A stretch of 64,000 nucleotides of DNA from Aquirufa lenticrescens (GCF_019916085.1 NZ_CP049834.1:1-64000), one strand, 5' to 3'; shown: positions 43,351-51,870, numbered from the stretch's first letter. Notes: generated from the letters alone by a model not told the origin. Numbers and translations: made by a program.

Positions 43351-44047
43351 AACGTAATTTTAAATTCCCTTTATTCATTCTGTTACCTAATTGAATGGGG
43401 GCCGTCTCTCCTATTTTGGCAAATCCTACAGACAAAAAACCTTTACCCGTATTCCATTCCTTGTCCACGTAGGTCATCACATTGTGTGTTTCTGGATGCA
43501 AATCTTTATAGGCTTGCAAGAATTTCGTCAAACCTCCTACGAGACGAATGCTGGATAAAGTGGCAATTTCCACTAATTCTCCTGAATGACATCCCTCAAG
43601 TCCGGCTTCTTTCATCTTTATCGATTTCCCAAAAACTGCCACCGCTAGCAGTGGATGACCCTCGTAGGTATAGGTACTTTCAATCCCCCGAAAAACACGA
43701 TGAGGTGGAACGATACAGCCTAGATAGCTAGAACCTTTTAAAAAACCTTTCACGTGCTCATTGTCTAAAAATTCCCGTGCCGTCTCCGAATCAATCGAAA
43801 CGATACGGGTGTCGCGGGCAAAAACAGAACGTAAAGACTTCACTCGAGCAATTATATGTTTTTCAATAGAGGAGCGTCGCATGAGCCATTGATCTTCCCC
43901 AATACAAATATCACCCTCCTGGCTTTCTCCTGGAATTGCTTTTACGCGTACCTTTGACCCCTCTTGTTGCCATAAGTCACCACCCATCGATTGAAAACCG
44001 ATTGAAAGGAGGAAATGAGCGAGGGTATGTGGGAACTCTTTTAGCAT
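43340..44047 (-). CDS. Unknown protein with Mom/GNAT-like C-terminal pattern
   Basis: A 235-residue cytoplasmic protein with no clear family that I know. The N-terminal third (1-80) is unremarkable. From about 85 it shows SIDSETAREFLDNEHVKG, then a short strand SSYLG, PLLAVAVFGKS (132-142), GELVEIATLSSIRLVGGLTKFLQAY (156-180) and MTYVDKEWNTGKGFLSVGF (191-209). This succession (F-L-x-x-x-H-x-x-G, 'VAVFGK', 'VGG.TKFL', 'TYVD.EW..G..….GF') resembles phage Mom-type and related acyltransferase-fold proteins. The resemblance is by eye. It is cotranscribed with, and overlaps, the short miaA. Confidence 0.55.
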   Translation of the reverse strand: MLKEFPHTLAHFLLSIGFQSMGGDLWQQEGSKVRVKAIPGESQEGDICIGEDQWLMRRSSIEKHIIARVKSLRSVFARDTRIVSIDSETAREFLDNEHVKGFLKGSSYLGCIVPPHRVFRGIESTYTYEGHPLLAVAVFGKSIKMKEAGLEGCHSGELVEIATLSSIRLVGGLTKFLQAYKDLHPETHNVMTYVDKEWNTGKGFLSVGFAKIGETAPIQLGNRMNKGNLKLRYVY

Positions 44048-44080
44048 AAAACGTGTAAATATACAGTAGAATTAGGCGCA

Positions 44081-44090
44081 AAAGCGCTTT
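44081..44090. promoter_or_regulatory. Palindrome upstream of kduI
   Basis: AAAGCGCTTT is a perfect 10-bp palindrome, and GCGC-AAAA-GCGC (44076-44087) overlaps it. LacI-family operators often centre on a CG within such a palindrome, so a uronate-responsive repressor site is possible; no such regulator is in the window. Confidence 0.3.
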
Positions 44091-44112
44091 GAAAACAAAA
44101 AAACATATTAGA

Positions 44113-44943
44113 ATGGACTATAGATTTGAGGCGAGCCGAAAAGAGGTTTCCACCTTTACAAACCAAGAAATCAGAGATAATTTCTTAATCTCAACCATCT
44201 TTCAAGCCGATGAAATTAAATTAACCTACACCATTTATGATCGTATGATCATCGGTGGAGCCATGCCTGTATTGAACACGTTGCACCTACCAAATCCAGA
44301 AAAATTACGGGCTAATTTCTTCCTTGAAAGACGTGAATTAGGGATTATCAACGTAGGTGGAAAAGGAACGGTGACTGCGGATGGAGAACAATTTACCATC
44401 GATAAATTAGGGGCTGTTTATGTGGGTCGTGGCGTAAAAGAGGTAAGCTTTAGCTCGGAATCTTCGGATAATCCGGCGCAATTCTACCTATTGTCTTCCC
44501 CAGCGCACGCAAATTACCCGAATGCGAAATTAGATCGCGAGCAGGTGACGACAGTGGTTTTAGGAAGTTTAGAGACTTCGAATCACCGCACTATCTATAA
44601 ATACATTCACAACGAGGGCATTCAATCCTGCCAATTAGTGATGGGATTGACGATTTTAGAACCGGGTTCGGTTTGGAATACGATGCCGGCTCACGTACAC
44701 GATAGAAGAATGGAAGCGTATTTATACTTCGATGTTACACCAGGTCACGCTGTATTGCATTTGATGGGCGAAACAACGGAGACGAAGCACATTTGGGTGC
44801 ATAACCACCAAGCAATTATTTCTCCACCTTGGTCGATTCACAGTGGATCTGGCACAAAGAACTATTCCTTTATTTGGGGAATGGCGGGTGAAAACAAAGA
44901 TTATACCGATATGGATTTCGCTGAAATCGCTGATTTACGTTAA
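44113..44943 (+). CDS. kduI: 5-dehydro-4-deoxy-D-glucuronate isomerase KduI
   Basis: Isomerises 5-keto-4-deoxyuronate (from unsaturated galacturonate) to 2,5-diketo-3-deoxygluconate in pectin and uronate catabolism. 276 residues from the ATG at 44113; a TTG at 44089 would add eight basic residues and lies within the palindrome. Bicupin fold with zinc-ligand motif in TMPAHVHDRRMEAYLYFDV (His, His, Glu) and a later His in SPPWSIHSGSG. It is 1 base from a GH105 gene, so the pair degrades unsaturated uronates. Confidence 0.95.
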   Translation: MDYRFEASRKEVSTFTNQEIRDNFLISTIFQADEIKLTYTIYDRMIIGGAMPVLNTLHLPNPEKLRANFFLERRELGIINVGGKGTVTADGEQFTIDKLGAVYVGRGVKEVSFSSESSDNPAQFYLLSSPAHANYPNAKLDREQVTTVVLGSLETSNHRTIYKYIHNEGIQSCQLVMGLTILEPGSVWNTMPAHVHDRRMEAYLYFDVTPGHAVLHLMGETTETKHIWVHNHQAIISPPWSIHSGSGTKNYSFIWGMAGENKDYTDMDFAEIADLR

Positions 44944-44944
44944 G

Positions 44945-46810
44945 ATGAAAAAACTAATCGTTCTTTTTTTAGGTCTAAGCACCGCTGTGACCGCCCAAAA
45001 TTACTCGGAGCTAATGGCTAAATCCATTATGCACACCCACCCGGATTCGATTACCGTGAAAGTAGGAAAACCTGCAGGTTGGGATTATGAGCAAGGTTTG
45101 GTATTGAAAGCTTTAGAGCATGTGTACCAAAGAACTGGTGACGCCACCTACTTTAACTACATTAAAAAGAACATCGACAGTTTCGTAGATGCCAATGGTA
45201 ACATTCGCACCTACCATTTTGATGAATTCAATTCTGATAACATCACTACGGGACGTATGCTCCTGTATCTGTACCAAGAATTAGGCGACGAGCGCTATAA
45301 AAAGGCCGCTGACCTGTTAAGAAAGCAGATTTCAGCGCAACCAAGAGATGCAGATGGCGGATTTTGGCATAAGAAAAGATACCCTAACCAAATGTGGTTA
45401 GACGGACTCTATATGTTAGAACCATTCTATGCAGAATATGGTCAAATCACACAACAAGACAATTGGGCTGACATCGTCAAGCAGTTTCAGTTAATGTACA
45501 AAGGCGCGATTGATCCGAAAACGGGGCTTTTATTTCACGCCTACGATCAAGCTAAAGCACAGCCTTGGGCTGATAAATCGAACGGACATTCGCCTAATTT
45601 TTGGGGTCGTTCGATGGGTTGGTATGTGATGGCCTTAGTTGATGTCCTGGATTATATGCCTAAGAATCACCCATCAAGGGGGATCTTAATCCAACAATTA
45701 AATCAATTATCAGCTGCGATCGCAAAGATTCAGGATCCGACTTCGGGTGTTTGGTATCAATTACCGGGTTATCCAGGCAAAAAAGGTAACTATTTCGAGG
45801 CCTCTTGTTCGAACATGTTCGTTTATGCCTTCGCTAAGGGCGTTAGAAAAGGATATTTACCTGCTTCATTCCGCAAAAACGCGGAAAAAGGATACGCTGG
45901 AATTCTGAAAGAATTCATCACCAAAGACGCGGAGGGTTACCTCCATTTAGAGAAAACGGTGAGCGTAGGTGGATTAGGTGGCGTTCCTTACCGGGATGGA
46001 TCGTACGACTATTATTTGAGCGAACCCTTACGCAAAGATGATTTGAAAGGTGTAGGTCCATTTATTCTGGCATCTTTAGAGATGGAAATTGCCAAAGAAT
46101 TACCCATCGGTGCCGGCAAAAAAGTCGTTTTAGATTATTTCTTTAACCACGAGACTAAAAACGGCAATCGCTTCCACTATACCTGGGAGGATCGCAAGGA
46201 CTCTGGTTTTAATCAATGGGGCATTCAATTCGAGCAAATAGGCGCTTCGTTAGATACCTTGGGAGCATCTCCTACGCGGGAGAACTTGAAAGGCGCTTCT
46301 GTTTACATCATTGTGGATCCAGATAGCTACAAGGAAACGGCGAAGCCTAATTTTATGACGGCGAAAGCGGCAGATGAAATAGAAGCTTGGGTAAAAGCAG
46401 GTGGAAATTTGATCTTGTTAGCGAACGATACGACAAACTGTGAGATTCCTCAGTTTAATATCTTAGCTAAACGTTTTGGCATCGAATTCGTCGCTCCTAA
46501 CTTGAATTTCGTTCAAGGTCGCAACTGGGAGCAAGGTGCTGTAATGATACCGGCAGGCAACGAAGTTTTTGACCCAATTAAAAAAGTCTACATTAAAGAA
46601 ATAACGACATTAAAACTAAGCGGCAATGCGAAGCCACTAGTGAATCACCTAGGTCATGTGGTGATGGCTACGGCGAAAGTGGGAAGAGGTAAAGTATTTG
46701 CGCTGGGTGATCCTTGGTTGTATACCGAGTACACAAATAACCGCAGAACGCCATTAGAATATGAGAACTTCTTAGCAGCTAAGAAACTAGCGATGTATAT
46801 GTTGCGATAA
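44945..46810 (+). CDS. GH105 unsaturated rhamnogalacturonyl hydrolase with C-terminal DUF4350-like domain
   Basis: Exported enzyme releasing 4,5-unsaturated galacturonate from rhamnogalacturonan fragments. 621 residues from the ATG at 44945 (signal peptide KKLIVLFLGLSTAVTAQ); starting at 44843 would overlap kduI by 101 bases. The (alpha/alpha)6 domain (about 25-385) has NQMWLDGLYMLEPFYAEYG (catalytic Asp) and NFWGRSMGWYVMALVDVLDYMP. The C-terminal 210 residues (about 395-621, DEIEAWVKAGGNLILLANDTTN) look like the flavodoxin-like DUF4350/GATase fold sometimes fused to GH105. Its product would feed KduI. It overlaps the convergent nuclease gene by 24 bases. Confidence 0.88.
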   Translation: MKKLIVLFLGLSTAVTAQNYSELMAKSIMHTHPDSITVKVGKPAGWDYEQGLVLKALEHVYQRTGDATYFNYIKKNIDSFVDANGNIRTYHFDEFNSDNITTGRMLLYLYQELGDERYKKAADLLRKQISAQPRDADGGFWHKKRYPNQMWLDGLYMLEPFYAEYGQITQQDNWADIVKQFQLMYKGAIDPKTGLLFHAYDQAKAQPWADKSNGHSPNFWGRSMGWYVMALVDVLDYMPKNHPSRGILIQQLNQLSAAIAKIQDPTSGVWYQLPGYPGKKGNYFEASCSNMFVYAFAKGVRKGYLPASFRKNAEKGYAGILKEFITKDAEGYLHLEKTVSVGGLGGVPYRDGSYDYYLSEPLRKDDLKGVGPFILASLEMEIAKELPIGAGKKVVLDYFFNHETKNGNRFHYTWEDRKDSGFNQWGIQFEQIGASLDTLGASPTRENLKGASVYIIVDPDSYKETAKPNFMTAKAADEIEAWVKAGGNLILLANDTTNCEIPQFNILAKRFGIEFVAPNLNFVQGRNWEQGAVMIPAGNEVFDPIKKVYIKEITTLKLSGNAKPLVNHLGHVVMATAKVGRGKVFALGDPWLYTEYTNNRRTPLEYENFLAAKKLAMYMLR

Positions 46811-47461
46811 TTTGCGCGGAAAATGATAACCCGTCATTTTCTCCAGAGTTTCTAATGGCACCGAATAGGTCTGCCAGTTTTTATTCAAATCACTCGCATT
46901 AGGAAAAAGTATGCACCAGATTTTGTCTGGTGCATACACTACTTTCCAGCAATAGGCTGGAACGATAACACCGGAGGCTAATCGATCCCTTGCCCCAATT
47001 CCACCGGAATAAATTAAAAGATTCTGTCCTTTTTTAATCGCAAGCTTACGGCAATAGGATTCTAACATTTTGAAAGGACCCCGATTCAACTCACGAGTCT
47101 GCGGAATCATATTCGACATTAAGAAAGTCTCCTCATTTAAATAGTAGGAAGAGGTACGATCCTCAGAATTACATAGATGACCTCGATCATAGCCTGAATG
47201 GGCGTAATCTTTCTCATCGACAATTTTAAAACCACGGGGAAAAGATTCATCCTGAACAAATCGATCGGTTCTATCTACAGCGCCCACATCACTGGCTGTC
47301 AAAGTCCATCCCACCCAATTCGCTCTACCCTCTACCCCATTATACGACATCACATAACCTTTCTTAACCGAAAGATAGTTAGTCGTAGAAGCAGAAGAGG
47401 CACCCGAAATATTGGGCACCCCTACTGAAAATAATACACTGAAAATAAGGTTTAATAGCAT
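46787..47461 (-). CDS. Secreted DNA/RNA non-specific endonuclease
   Basis: A 224-residue betabeta-alpha-Me nuclease of the Serratia NucA family: signal peptide (about 1-25), DRGHLCNSEDRTSS with catalytic His95, and the metal-binding Asn in FLMSNMIPQTRELNRGPFKMLE (about 112-133). Such enzymes digest extracellular nucleic acid. It is convergent with the GH105 gene and 1 base from the GH20 gene, with which it may share a transcript. Confidence 0.9.
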   Translation of the reverse strand: MLLNLIFSVLFSVGVPNISGASSASTTNYLSVKKGYVMSYNGVEGRANWVGWTLTASDVGAVDRTDRFVQDESFPRGFKIVDEKDYAHSGYDRGHLCNSEDRTSSYYLNEETFLMSNMIPQTRELNRGPFKMLESYCRKLAIKKGQNLLIYSGGIGARDRLASGVIVPAYCWKVVYAPDKIWCILFPNASDLNKNWQTYSVPLETLEKMTGYHFPRKLSQHIHR

Positions 47462-49350
47462 TATTTAGCTCTTTTTTCTAAATCAGCCCGAGTAATATTC
47501 ATCGTACGTCCCTTCATTTCTTTTCCACGATAGGAAACGATACGCATCAATTCTGCATCCTTGGGAACAGCCACTAGACCAGATGCAACAGGATAATGGT
47601 TATCTGGATACGAATTATCAAAGCTGTAGTGAATCTTTAATCCCGATATTTCATTTTTCAATTCCACGAATAATTCACCTTTCGAATTCTTGGTTACGTT
47701 CACAATCGCCTCGTACATAGAAGGCGCATATCTCTTATCAGCTACGTCAAAACGTGCCATATGATCTTCTAAACGGCTGATGAAGTTATCCCAGTTCTTG
47801 TTCTCGTTAGGCGACCACAAAGACTCAGAAATGGCTAATGCTCTAGGATACATCATGTACTGCAAATGGCGGTAGTTGAACAATTGCTCTGACCACATAT
47901 TCGCTTGACCACCTTTGACTAATTTTGCATCCACTCCCGTCGGTACTGGATTAAACGCATAGGAATCAGCCAATCTAACGGTTTTGTATACTGGTGGCTC
48001 GATGGCTCTATCTCCTTGCATTAAATCCACATACACATTGTTATTAGGAGTCATCACCACTTCGTGACCTAATTTAGCTGCCTCTACTCCGCCGGCAATA
48101 CCACGCCAAGACATAACTGCCGTTCCCTTTGGCAATCCTCCGCCCTCTAAAATCTCATCCCAGCCTAACATGCGCTTACCTTTAGACGAAATAATCTTCT
48201 CCAAACGACGCACAAAATACGCCTGCACCTCTTGCGAATTCTTCAATCCCTCCCGTGCTCTCAAAGCTAAAATCTCCGGATTCTTATCCCAATAATTCTT
48301 AGGGCACTCATCACCTCCCATGTGGATGTATTCATACGGGAAAAGAATAGCTACCTCGCCCATCACCTTGTCTAAGAAAGTATATACTTTTTCATTTGCT
48401 GGGCAAAGTGTATTATCTAATAAAGCCTCTGGGTGTCCGTGAGACCAATCGATGAATGGCTCACCCGAAATAACTTCATATTTATCAGCTCCTGGTGTAC
48501 ACGAAAGTTCTGGATAAGAGGCTACTGCAGCCATCGAGTGACCCGGAACATCTATTTCTGGCACGATATTCACAAAGCGATCTTGGCCGTATTTCACCAA
48601 TTCCTTGATATCTTCCTGAGTGTAGAAACCACCATAATTGCGAGGCTCGTTAGGCTCAGGCTTAGAGAAAGTAGTGAAACGACCCTCTTTCTTTACGTTA
48701 AATGCCCCTTTCTTCGTCAAATTAGGATAGGATTTAATTTCGATTCTCCAGCCCTCATCGTCCGTTAGGTGGAAGTGAAGCAAGTTGTATTTGTACTCCA
48801 CCATCTCGTCGATAAATTGCTTCACCTCTTCTTTAGTGAAGAAGTGGCGCGCCACATCAAACATTTGGCCACGCCAAGCAAAACGAGGAGTGTCTGTAAT
48901 CTGAGCAAATGGAATGGCCCATTGAACTCCTTTAATGACTGTTTTCGATTCAATTTCCTTAGGCAGTAATTGTACTAGTGTTTGAATTCCGTAGAATAAA
49001 CCAGCTGATTTGTTCGCCTTAATGCTAACGCCTTTAGCATTTACCTGCAACTCATATCCCTCAGCTCCTAAATTAGCGTTGTTCACGATTTGCATTTGGA
49101 TAGATGCTGTACCTGACGATTTTAGTGTAACGGAACGTCCTGTGGCACTTTTCAGCTTACTGACCAAAGTCGCATAACCCACCTTCAATTGGGCATCCGC
49201 AGGACCTGAAATAGAGATGGAAGATGGTAAAATGAATTTCCCAGCTGGATAAACCGCTTGAGACGGAATGGGGATAATCGATGGTGTTTGGGCCGATGAA
49301 ACGAAACTTAAGCTAAAACTCAAGCAAACGAGTGCAATGATTCTCTTCAT
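47461..49350 (-). CDS. GH20 beta-N-acetylhexosaminidase, exported
   Basis: Cleaves terminal beta-GlcNAc/GalNAc from chitin or glycan fragments. 629 residues: signal peptide (KRIIALVCLSFSLSFVSSA), a GH20b N-terminal domain (about 22-150), the catalytic TIM barrel with LLHFHLTDDEGWRIEI (190-205), IVPEIDVPGHSMAA (262-275) and the catalytic Asp-Glu pair in HMGGDECP (343-350, D347, E348), and a C-terminal Ig-like stretch. The DE pair indicates substrate-assisted catalysis. Confidence 0.95.
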   Translation of the reverse strand: MKRIIALVCLSFSLSFVSSAQTPSIIPIPSQAVYPAGKFILPSSISISGPADAQLKVGYATLVSKLKSATGRSVTLKSSGTASIQMQIVNNANLGAEGYELQVNAKGVSIKANKSAGLFYGIQTLVQLLPKEIESKTVIKGVQWAIPFAQITDTPRFAWRGQMFDVARHFFTKEEVKQFIDEMVEYKYNLLHFHLTDDEGWRIEIKSYPNLTKKGAFNVKKEGRFTTFSKPEPNEPRNYGGFYTQEDIKELVKYGQDRFVNIVPEIDVPGHSMAAVASYPELSCTPGADKYEVISGEPFIDWSHGHPEALLDNTLCPANEKVYTFLDKVMGEVAILFPYEYIHMGGDECPKNYWDKNPEILALRAREGLKNSQEVQAYFVRRLEKIISSKGKRMLGWDEILEGGGLPKGTAVMSWRGIAGGVEAAKLGHEVVMTPNNNVYVDLMQGDRAIEPPVYKTVRLADSYAFNPVPTGVDAKLVKGGQANMWSEQLFNYRHLQYMMYPRALAISESLWSPNENKNWDNFISRLEDHMARFDVADKRYAPSMYEAIVNVTKNSKGELFVELKNEISGLKIHYSFDNSYPDNHYPVASGLVAVPKDAELMRIVSYRGKEMKGRTMNITRADLEKRAK

Positions 49351-49412
49351 AATATAGGTTTTTGTATCGTGTTAAAGTTCCATCAAAATGCAGAATATTC
49401 CAAATCGTTTTG

Positions 49413-49420
49413 TATTTTTG
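49413..49420 (+). promoter_or_regulatory. Candidate -7 element for amt
   Basis: TATTTTTG fits TAnnTTTG. It lies 33 bases before the amt ATG at 49454 and downstream of the in-frame ATG at 49388, supporting the later start. Confidence 0.5.
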
Positions 49421-49453
49421 AAACAAGAAGCATTATATACAAAACACAAAACC

Positions 49454-50707
49454 ATGAATGAAACTGCCACGCTTGCTGCTCAGCAAGTGGAACTCACACA
49501 CGCTATTGACACGGTTTGGGTGGCCCTATGTGCCGCTCTTATTTTCCAAATGGAAGGAGGCTTTGCCCTTCTAGAAGCTGGATTCGTCCGTTCTAAAAAT
49601 GCCATCAGTATTATTGCCAAAGTAATGATCGACATTATGTTCGGCGGAGTAGCTTTCTATTTAGTCGGATTCGGGATTGCCTATGGTAAATCGAATGGCT
49701 ATTGGGCTTTCGACACCGGAATTATGGAAGGAGACCTAGGTTTAGGTTTGACTATTTCTAATTCCCTTTTCTGGTTCATCCAAATGGGCTTTGCCGTGGC
49801 TGCTATCTCTATCGTTTCAGGCGGTGTCGCAGAACGCATGAAGATGTGGTCTTATGCCATTTATGTTGCTATTTTTAGTGCGGTATTATATCCCCTTGCA
49901 GCTAATTGGGTTTGGAATCCAAACGGCTGGTTAGCCTTACGCGGATTTAATGACTTCGCTGGTTCAGCAGCCATTCACGCGATGGGTGGATTTGCAGCAC
50001 TAGCTGGCGCGATTGTATTAGGACCACGACTAGGAAAATACAACGAAGACGGAACAGCGAATGCAATTCCGGGACATAACTTAACTTTATCGGCAGTAGG
50101 TGCCTTTATCCTTTGGTTCGGTTGGTTCGGATTCAACCCTGGTTCTACATTAGGAGCCGTGGGTAAATGGGATCTAATCGGTTCTGTAGCGACTAATACC
50201 TTCCTTGCGTCAGCTGCGGGCGGTATCGCCACAATGTTGTACACGTTTATCCGCTACAAGAAAGTGGATATTACGATGGTGATTAATGGTGTTTTGGCAG
50301 GTTTAGTGGCTATCACAGCAGGCTGCAACGTCGTTTCACCGGATTCAGCCTTGATTATTGGTTTCATCGCAGGTACGATTGTCGATATCGCAGTAGTGGT
50401 GGTAGACAAAATGAAAGTGGATGATCCCGTGGGTGCAGTAGCGGTACACGGTGTAAACGGTTTCTTTGGAACGATTGCTGTAGGTCTATTCTCCCAAAAG
50501 AATGGCTTATTCATCACCGGCGAAAGCACCCAATTCATCACGCAATTAATCGGTGTTTCCGTGATCAGCGTATTCTCCTTTGCTACAACGTATGCTATTT
50601 TCATGGCCTTGAAAAAGACGATGGGAATTCGCTTGAGCCACAAAGCAGAATCTGCGGGTATTGATGCCGTTGAATTTGGAGTAGAAGCATACACAACTTT
50701 TGAATAA
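49454..50707 (+). CDS. amt: Ammonium transporter Amt
   Basis: Inner-membrane ammonium channel of the Amt/Rh family. 417 residues from 49454, beginning MNETATLAAQQ; a longer form from 49388 would start upstream of the promoter. About 11 membrane helices. Recognisable blocks: DTVWVALCAALIFQMEGGFALLEAGFVRSKNA (periplasmic Trp/Phe gate region), FAGSAAIHAMGGFAALAGAIVLGPRLGKY with the first pore His, FGWFGFNPGST, and VAVHGVNGFFGTIAVGLF with the second pore His. It lies 18 bases ahead of a PII gene, the standard amtB-glnK arrangement. Confidence 0.95.
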   Translation: MNETATLAAQQVELTHAIDTVWVALCAALIFQMEGGFALLEAGFVRSKNAISIIAKVMIDIMFGGVAFYLVGFGIAYGKSNGYWAFDTGIMEGDLGLGLTISNSLFWFIQMGFAVAAISIVSGGVAERMKMWSYAIYVAIFSAVLYPLAANWVWNPNGWLALRGFNDFAGSAAIHAMGGFAALAGAIVLGPRLGKYNEDGTANAIPGHNLTLSAVGAFILWFGWFGFNPGSTLGAVGKWDLIGSVATNTFLASAAGGIATMLYTFIRYKKVDITMVINGVLAGLVAITAGCNVVSPDSALIIGFIAGTIVDIAVVVVDKMKVDDPVGAVAVHGVNGFFGTIAVGLFSQKNGLFITGESTQFITQLIGVSVISVFSFATTYAIFMALKKTMGIRLSHKAESAGIDAVEFGVEAYTTFE

Positions 50708-50725
50708 TAGCTAACTAAATACGAT

Positions 50726-51067
50726 ATGAAAAAGGTAGAAGCCATTGTAAAACCATCGAAATTAAAAGCTATTCAAAAAGGCTTAATCGATGCCAACATA
50801 CCTTGTATGACCGTTGTTCCCGTTCGTGGAGCTGGTTTACAACAAGGTTATTCAGAAATATACCGCGGTACAGAAAAGTCGATGATCTTATTACCAAAGG
50901 TCATGATCATCTGTGTCGTAAGCGATGAAAACCTCGAAAAATGCTTAGATGTCATCCTAGACAACGCCTCCGAAGGCAATGTGGGAGATGGCAAAATCTT
51001 CGTTTATGATGTGCAAGATGCGATCAGGATACGGACGAGGACGAGAGGGATTGAAGCTATTCGATAA
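50726..51067 (+). CDS. glnK: PII nitrogen regulatory protein (GlnK-like)
   Basis: Trimeric signal protein that binds 2-oxoglutarate and ATP/ADP and gates Amt. 113 residues, normal size: VEAIVKPSKLKAIQKGL, the T-loop base with Gln39 and Gly41 (GLQQG), and GDGKIFVYDVQDAIRIRT (B-loop and C-loop). T-loop position 51, the uridylylated Tyr in E. coli GlnB/GlnK, is Lys here (YRGTEKS, 46-52), so canonical uridylylation is not possible. Downstream of amt and followed by a terminator, it is likely an Amt regulator working by ligand binding alone. Confidence 0.93.
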   Translation: MKKVEAIVKPSKLKAIQKGLIDANIPCMTVVPVRGAGLQQGYSEIYRGTEKSMILLPKVMIICVVSDENLEKCLDVILDNASEGNVGDGKIFVYDVQDAIRIRTRTRGIEAIR

Positions 51068-51069
51068 TA

Positions 51070-51093
51070 AAAAAAGGGCTTAGGCCCTTTTTT
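51070..51093 (+). terminator. amt-glnK terminator
   Basis: A-run, GGGC-TTAG-GCCC stem, T-run, 3 bases after the glnK stop. Confidence 0.88.
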
Positions 51094-51207
51094 AGATTAG
51101 AGAGTATAGAGTATAGAGAGGAGATATTAGATTATAGATTATAGAGTATAGATAAGATATAAAAGAGAACCATCTCTACTCTATGCTCTATAATCTCTAA
51201 TCTAAAA
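51090..51207. repeat. Low-complexity TATAGAG/TCTC repeat with long inverted arms
   Basis: About 118 bases built from short units (TATAGAG, ATTAGATTATAGAT). The outer arms 51090-51111 and 51186-51207 are inverted copies with one mismatch in 22 and inner parts also pair, so it can fold into a long imperfect hairpin. The right arm covers the last codons and stop of the CrtA-like gene. Motifs AACCATCTCTACT (51168-51180) and CTCTAATCTAAAAC (51195-51208) recur at 54606-54618 and 54531-54544. Confidence 0.6.
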
Positions 51208-51865
51208 CCATAACTACACGAAATCGAGTAAACATCTCCTCCGAATACCACCCAATCGTCCTCGTCTTCTTAATCATGGGGGCGTGTTCTTTACTTTTAT
51301 AGGCAAAGGAATCTAGGCTTTCTGAAGATTCCCAAAGACTTAGTGTCGCTTGTTCGATGAGGGGGAATTCGCCTACGCCTTTGGCAAATAATAAACCCGC
51401 CCGATTTTCTAAATATTTACTGGCGTGAGAGACATAGAACCAGAAAATGGGAGATTTATACCACACAATACTGGCGCGCGTCATCACTAATAGGGGACCA
51501 TTTCCGGGATCTTCCACAATAGAAAAGGGATTCGAACCGTTCCAAGTTCCGTGGCCTTTAATGGCGACGGCGTCCCAACCTTTCATTTCTGAAGAATGCG
51601 AGGACAGTGTTAACCAACGTTTGTTAGTTTTGAAAAAATGATCTGATGCTGCTTGGTTATCAAACACGCCAAAGAAAGCATATGAAGAGAAGTCTGGCCA
51701 AATAGAGAAGCCATTGCCCGAGCCTACACCTAAGTGTTTCGCAAAAGAAAGCCCGTCTGATTTCCATTGCTGGACAAATGAACGACCCATTTCAGCAAAG
51801 GCAAAGCGCTTATTAGCGAAGCTTTGAAAAGATAAAAATCGAAAAGATATAATTTGGTCACTCAT
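51197..51865 (-). CDS. Spheroidene monooxygenase-like protein (CrtA family)
   Basis: A 222-residue protein resembling CrtA, a haem-dependent carotenoid C-2 monooxygenase. The shared pattern includes LVMTRASIVW, FWFYVSHASKYLENRAGLLFAKGVGEFPLIEQATLSLWES (spread over about 125-185), SFAYKSKEHAPMIKKT and the C-terminal YSEEMFTRFRVV. No other carotenoid gene is in the window. Its stop codon lies inside the repeat at 51090-51207, and it is divergent from the VWA/AAA pair. Another oxygenase or a dimeric alpha-beta-barrel domain role is possible. Confidence 0.7.
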   Translation of the reverse strand: MSDQIISFRFLSFQSFANKRFAFAEMGRSFVQQWKSDGLSFAKHLGVGSGNGFSIWPDFSSYAFFGVFDNQAASDHFFKTNKRWLTLSSHSSEMKGWDAVAIKGHGTWNGSNPFSIVEDPGNGPLLVMTRASIVWYKSPIFWFYVSHASKYLENRAGLLFAKGVGEFPLIEQATLSLWESSESLDSFAYKSKEHAPMIKKTRTIGWYSEEMFTRFRVVMVLD

Positions 51866-51870
51866 TTTAT

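Noticed and set aside
51090-51207. CRISPR-like array in the TATAGAG block
   Set aside because: Units are too short and irregular, there are no unique spacers, and no cas gene is nearby.
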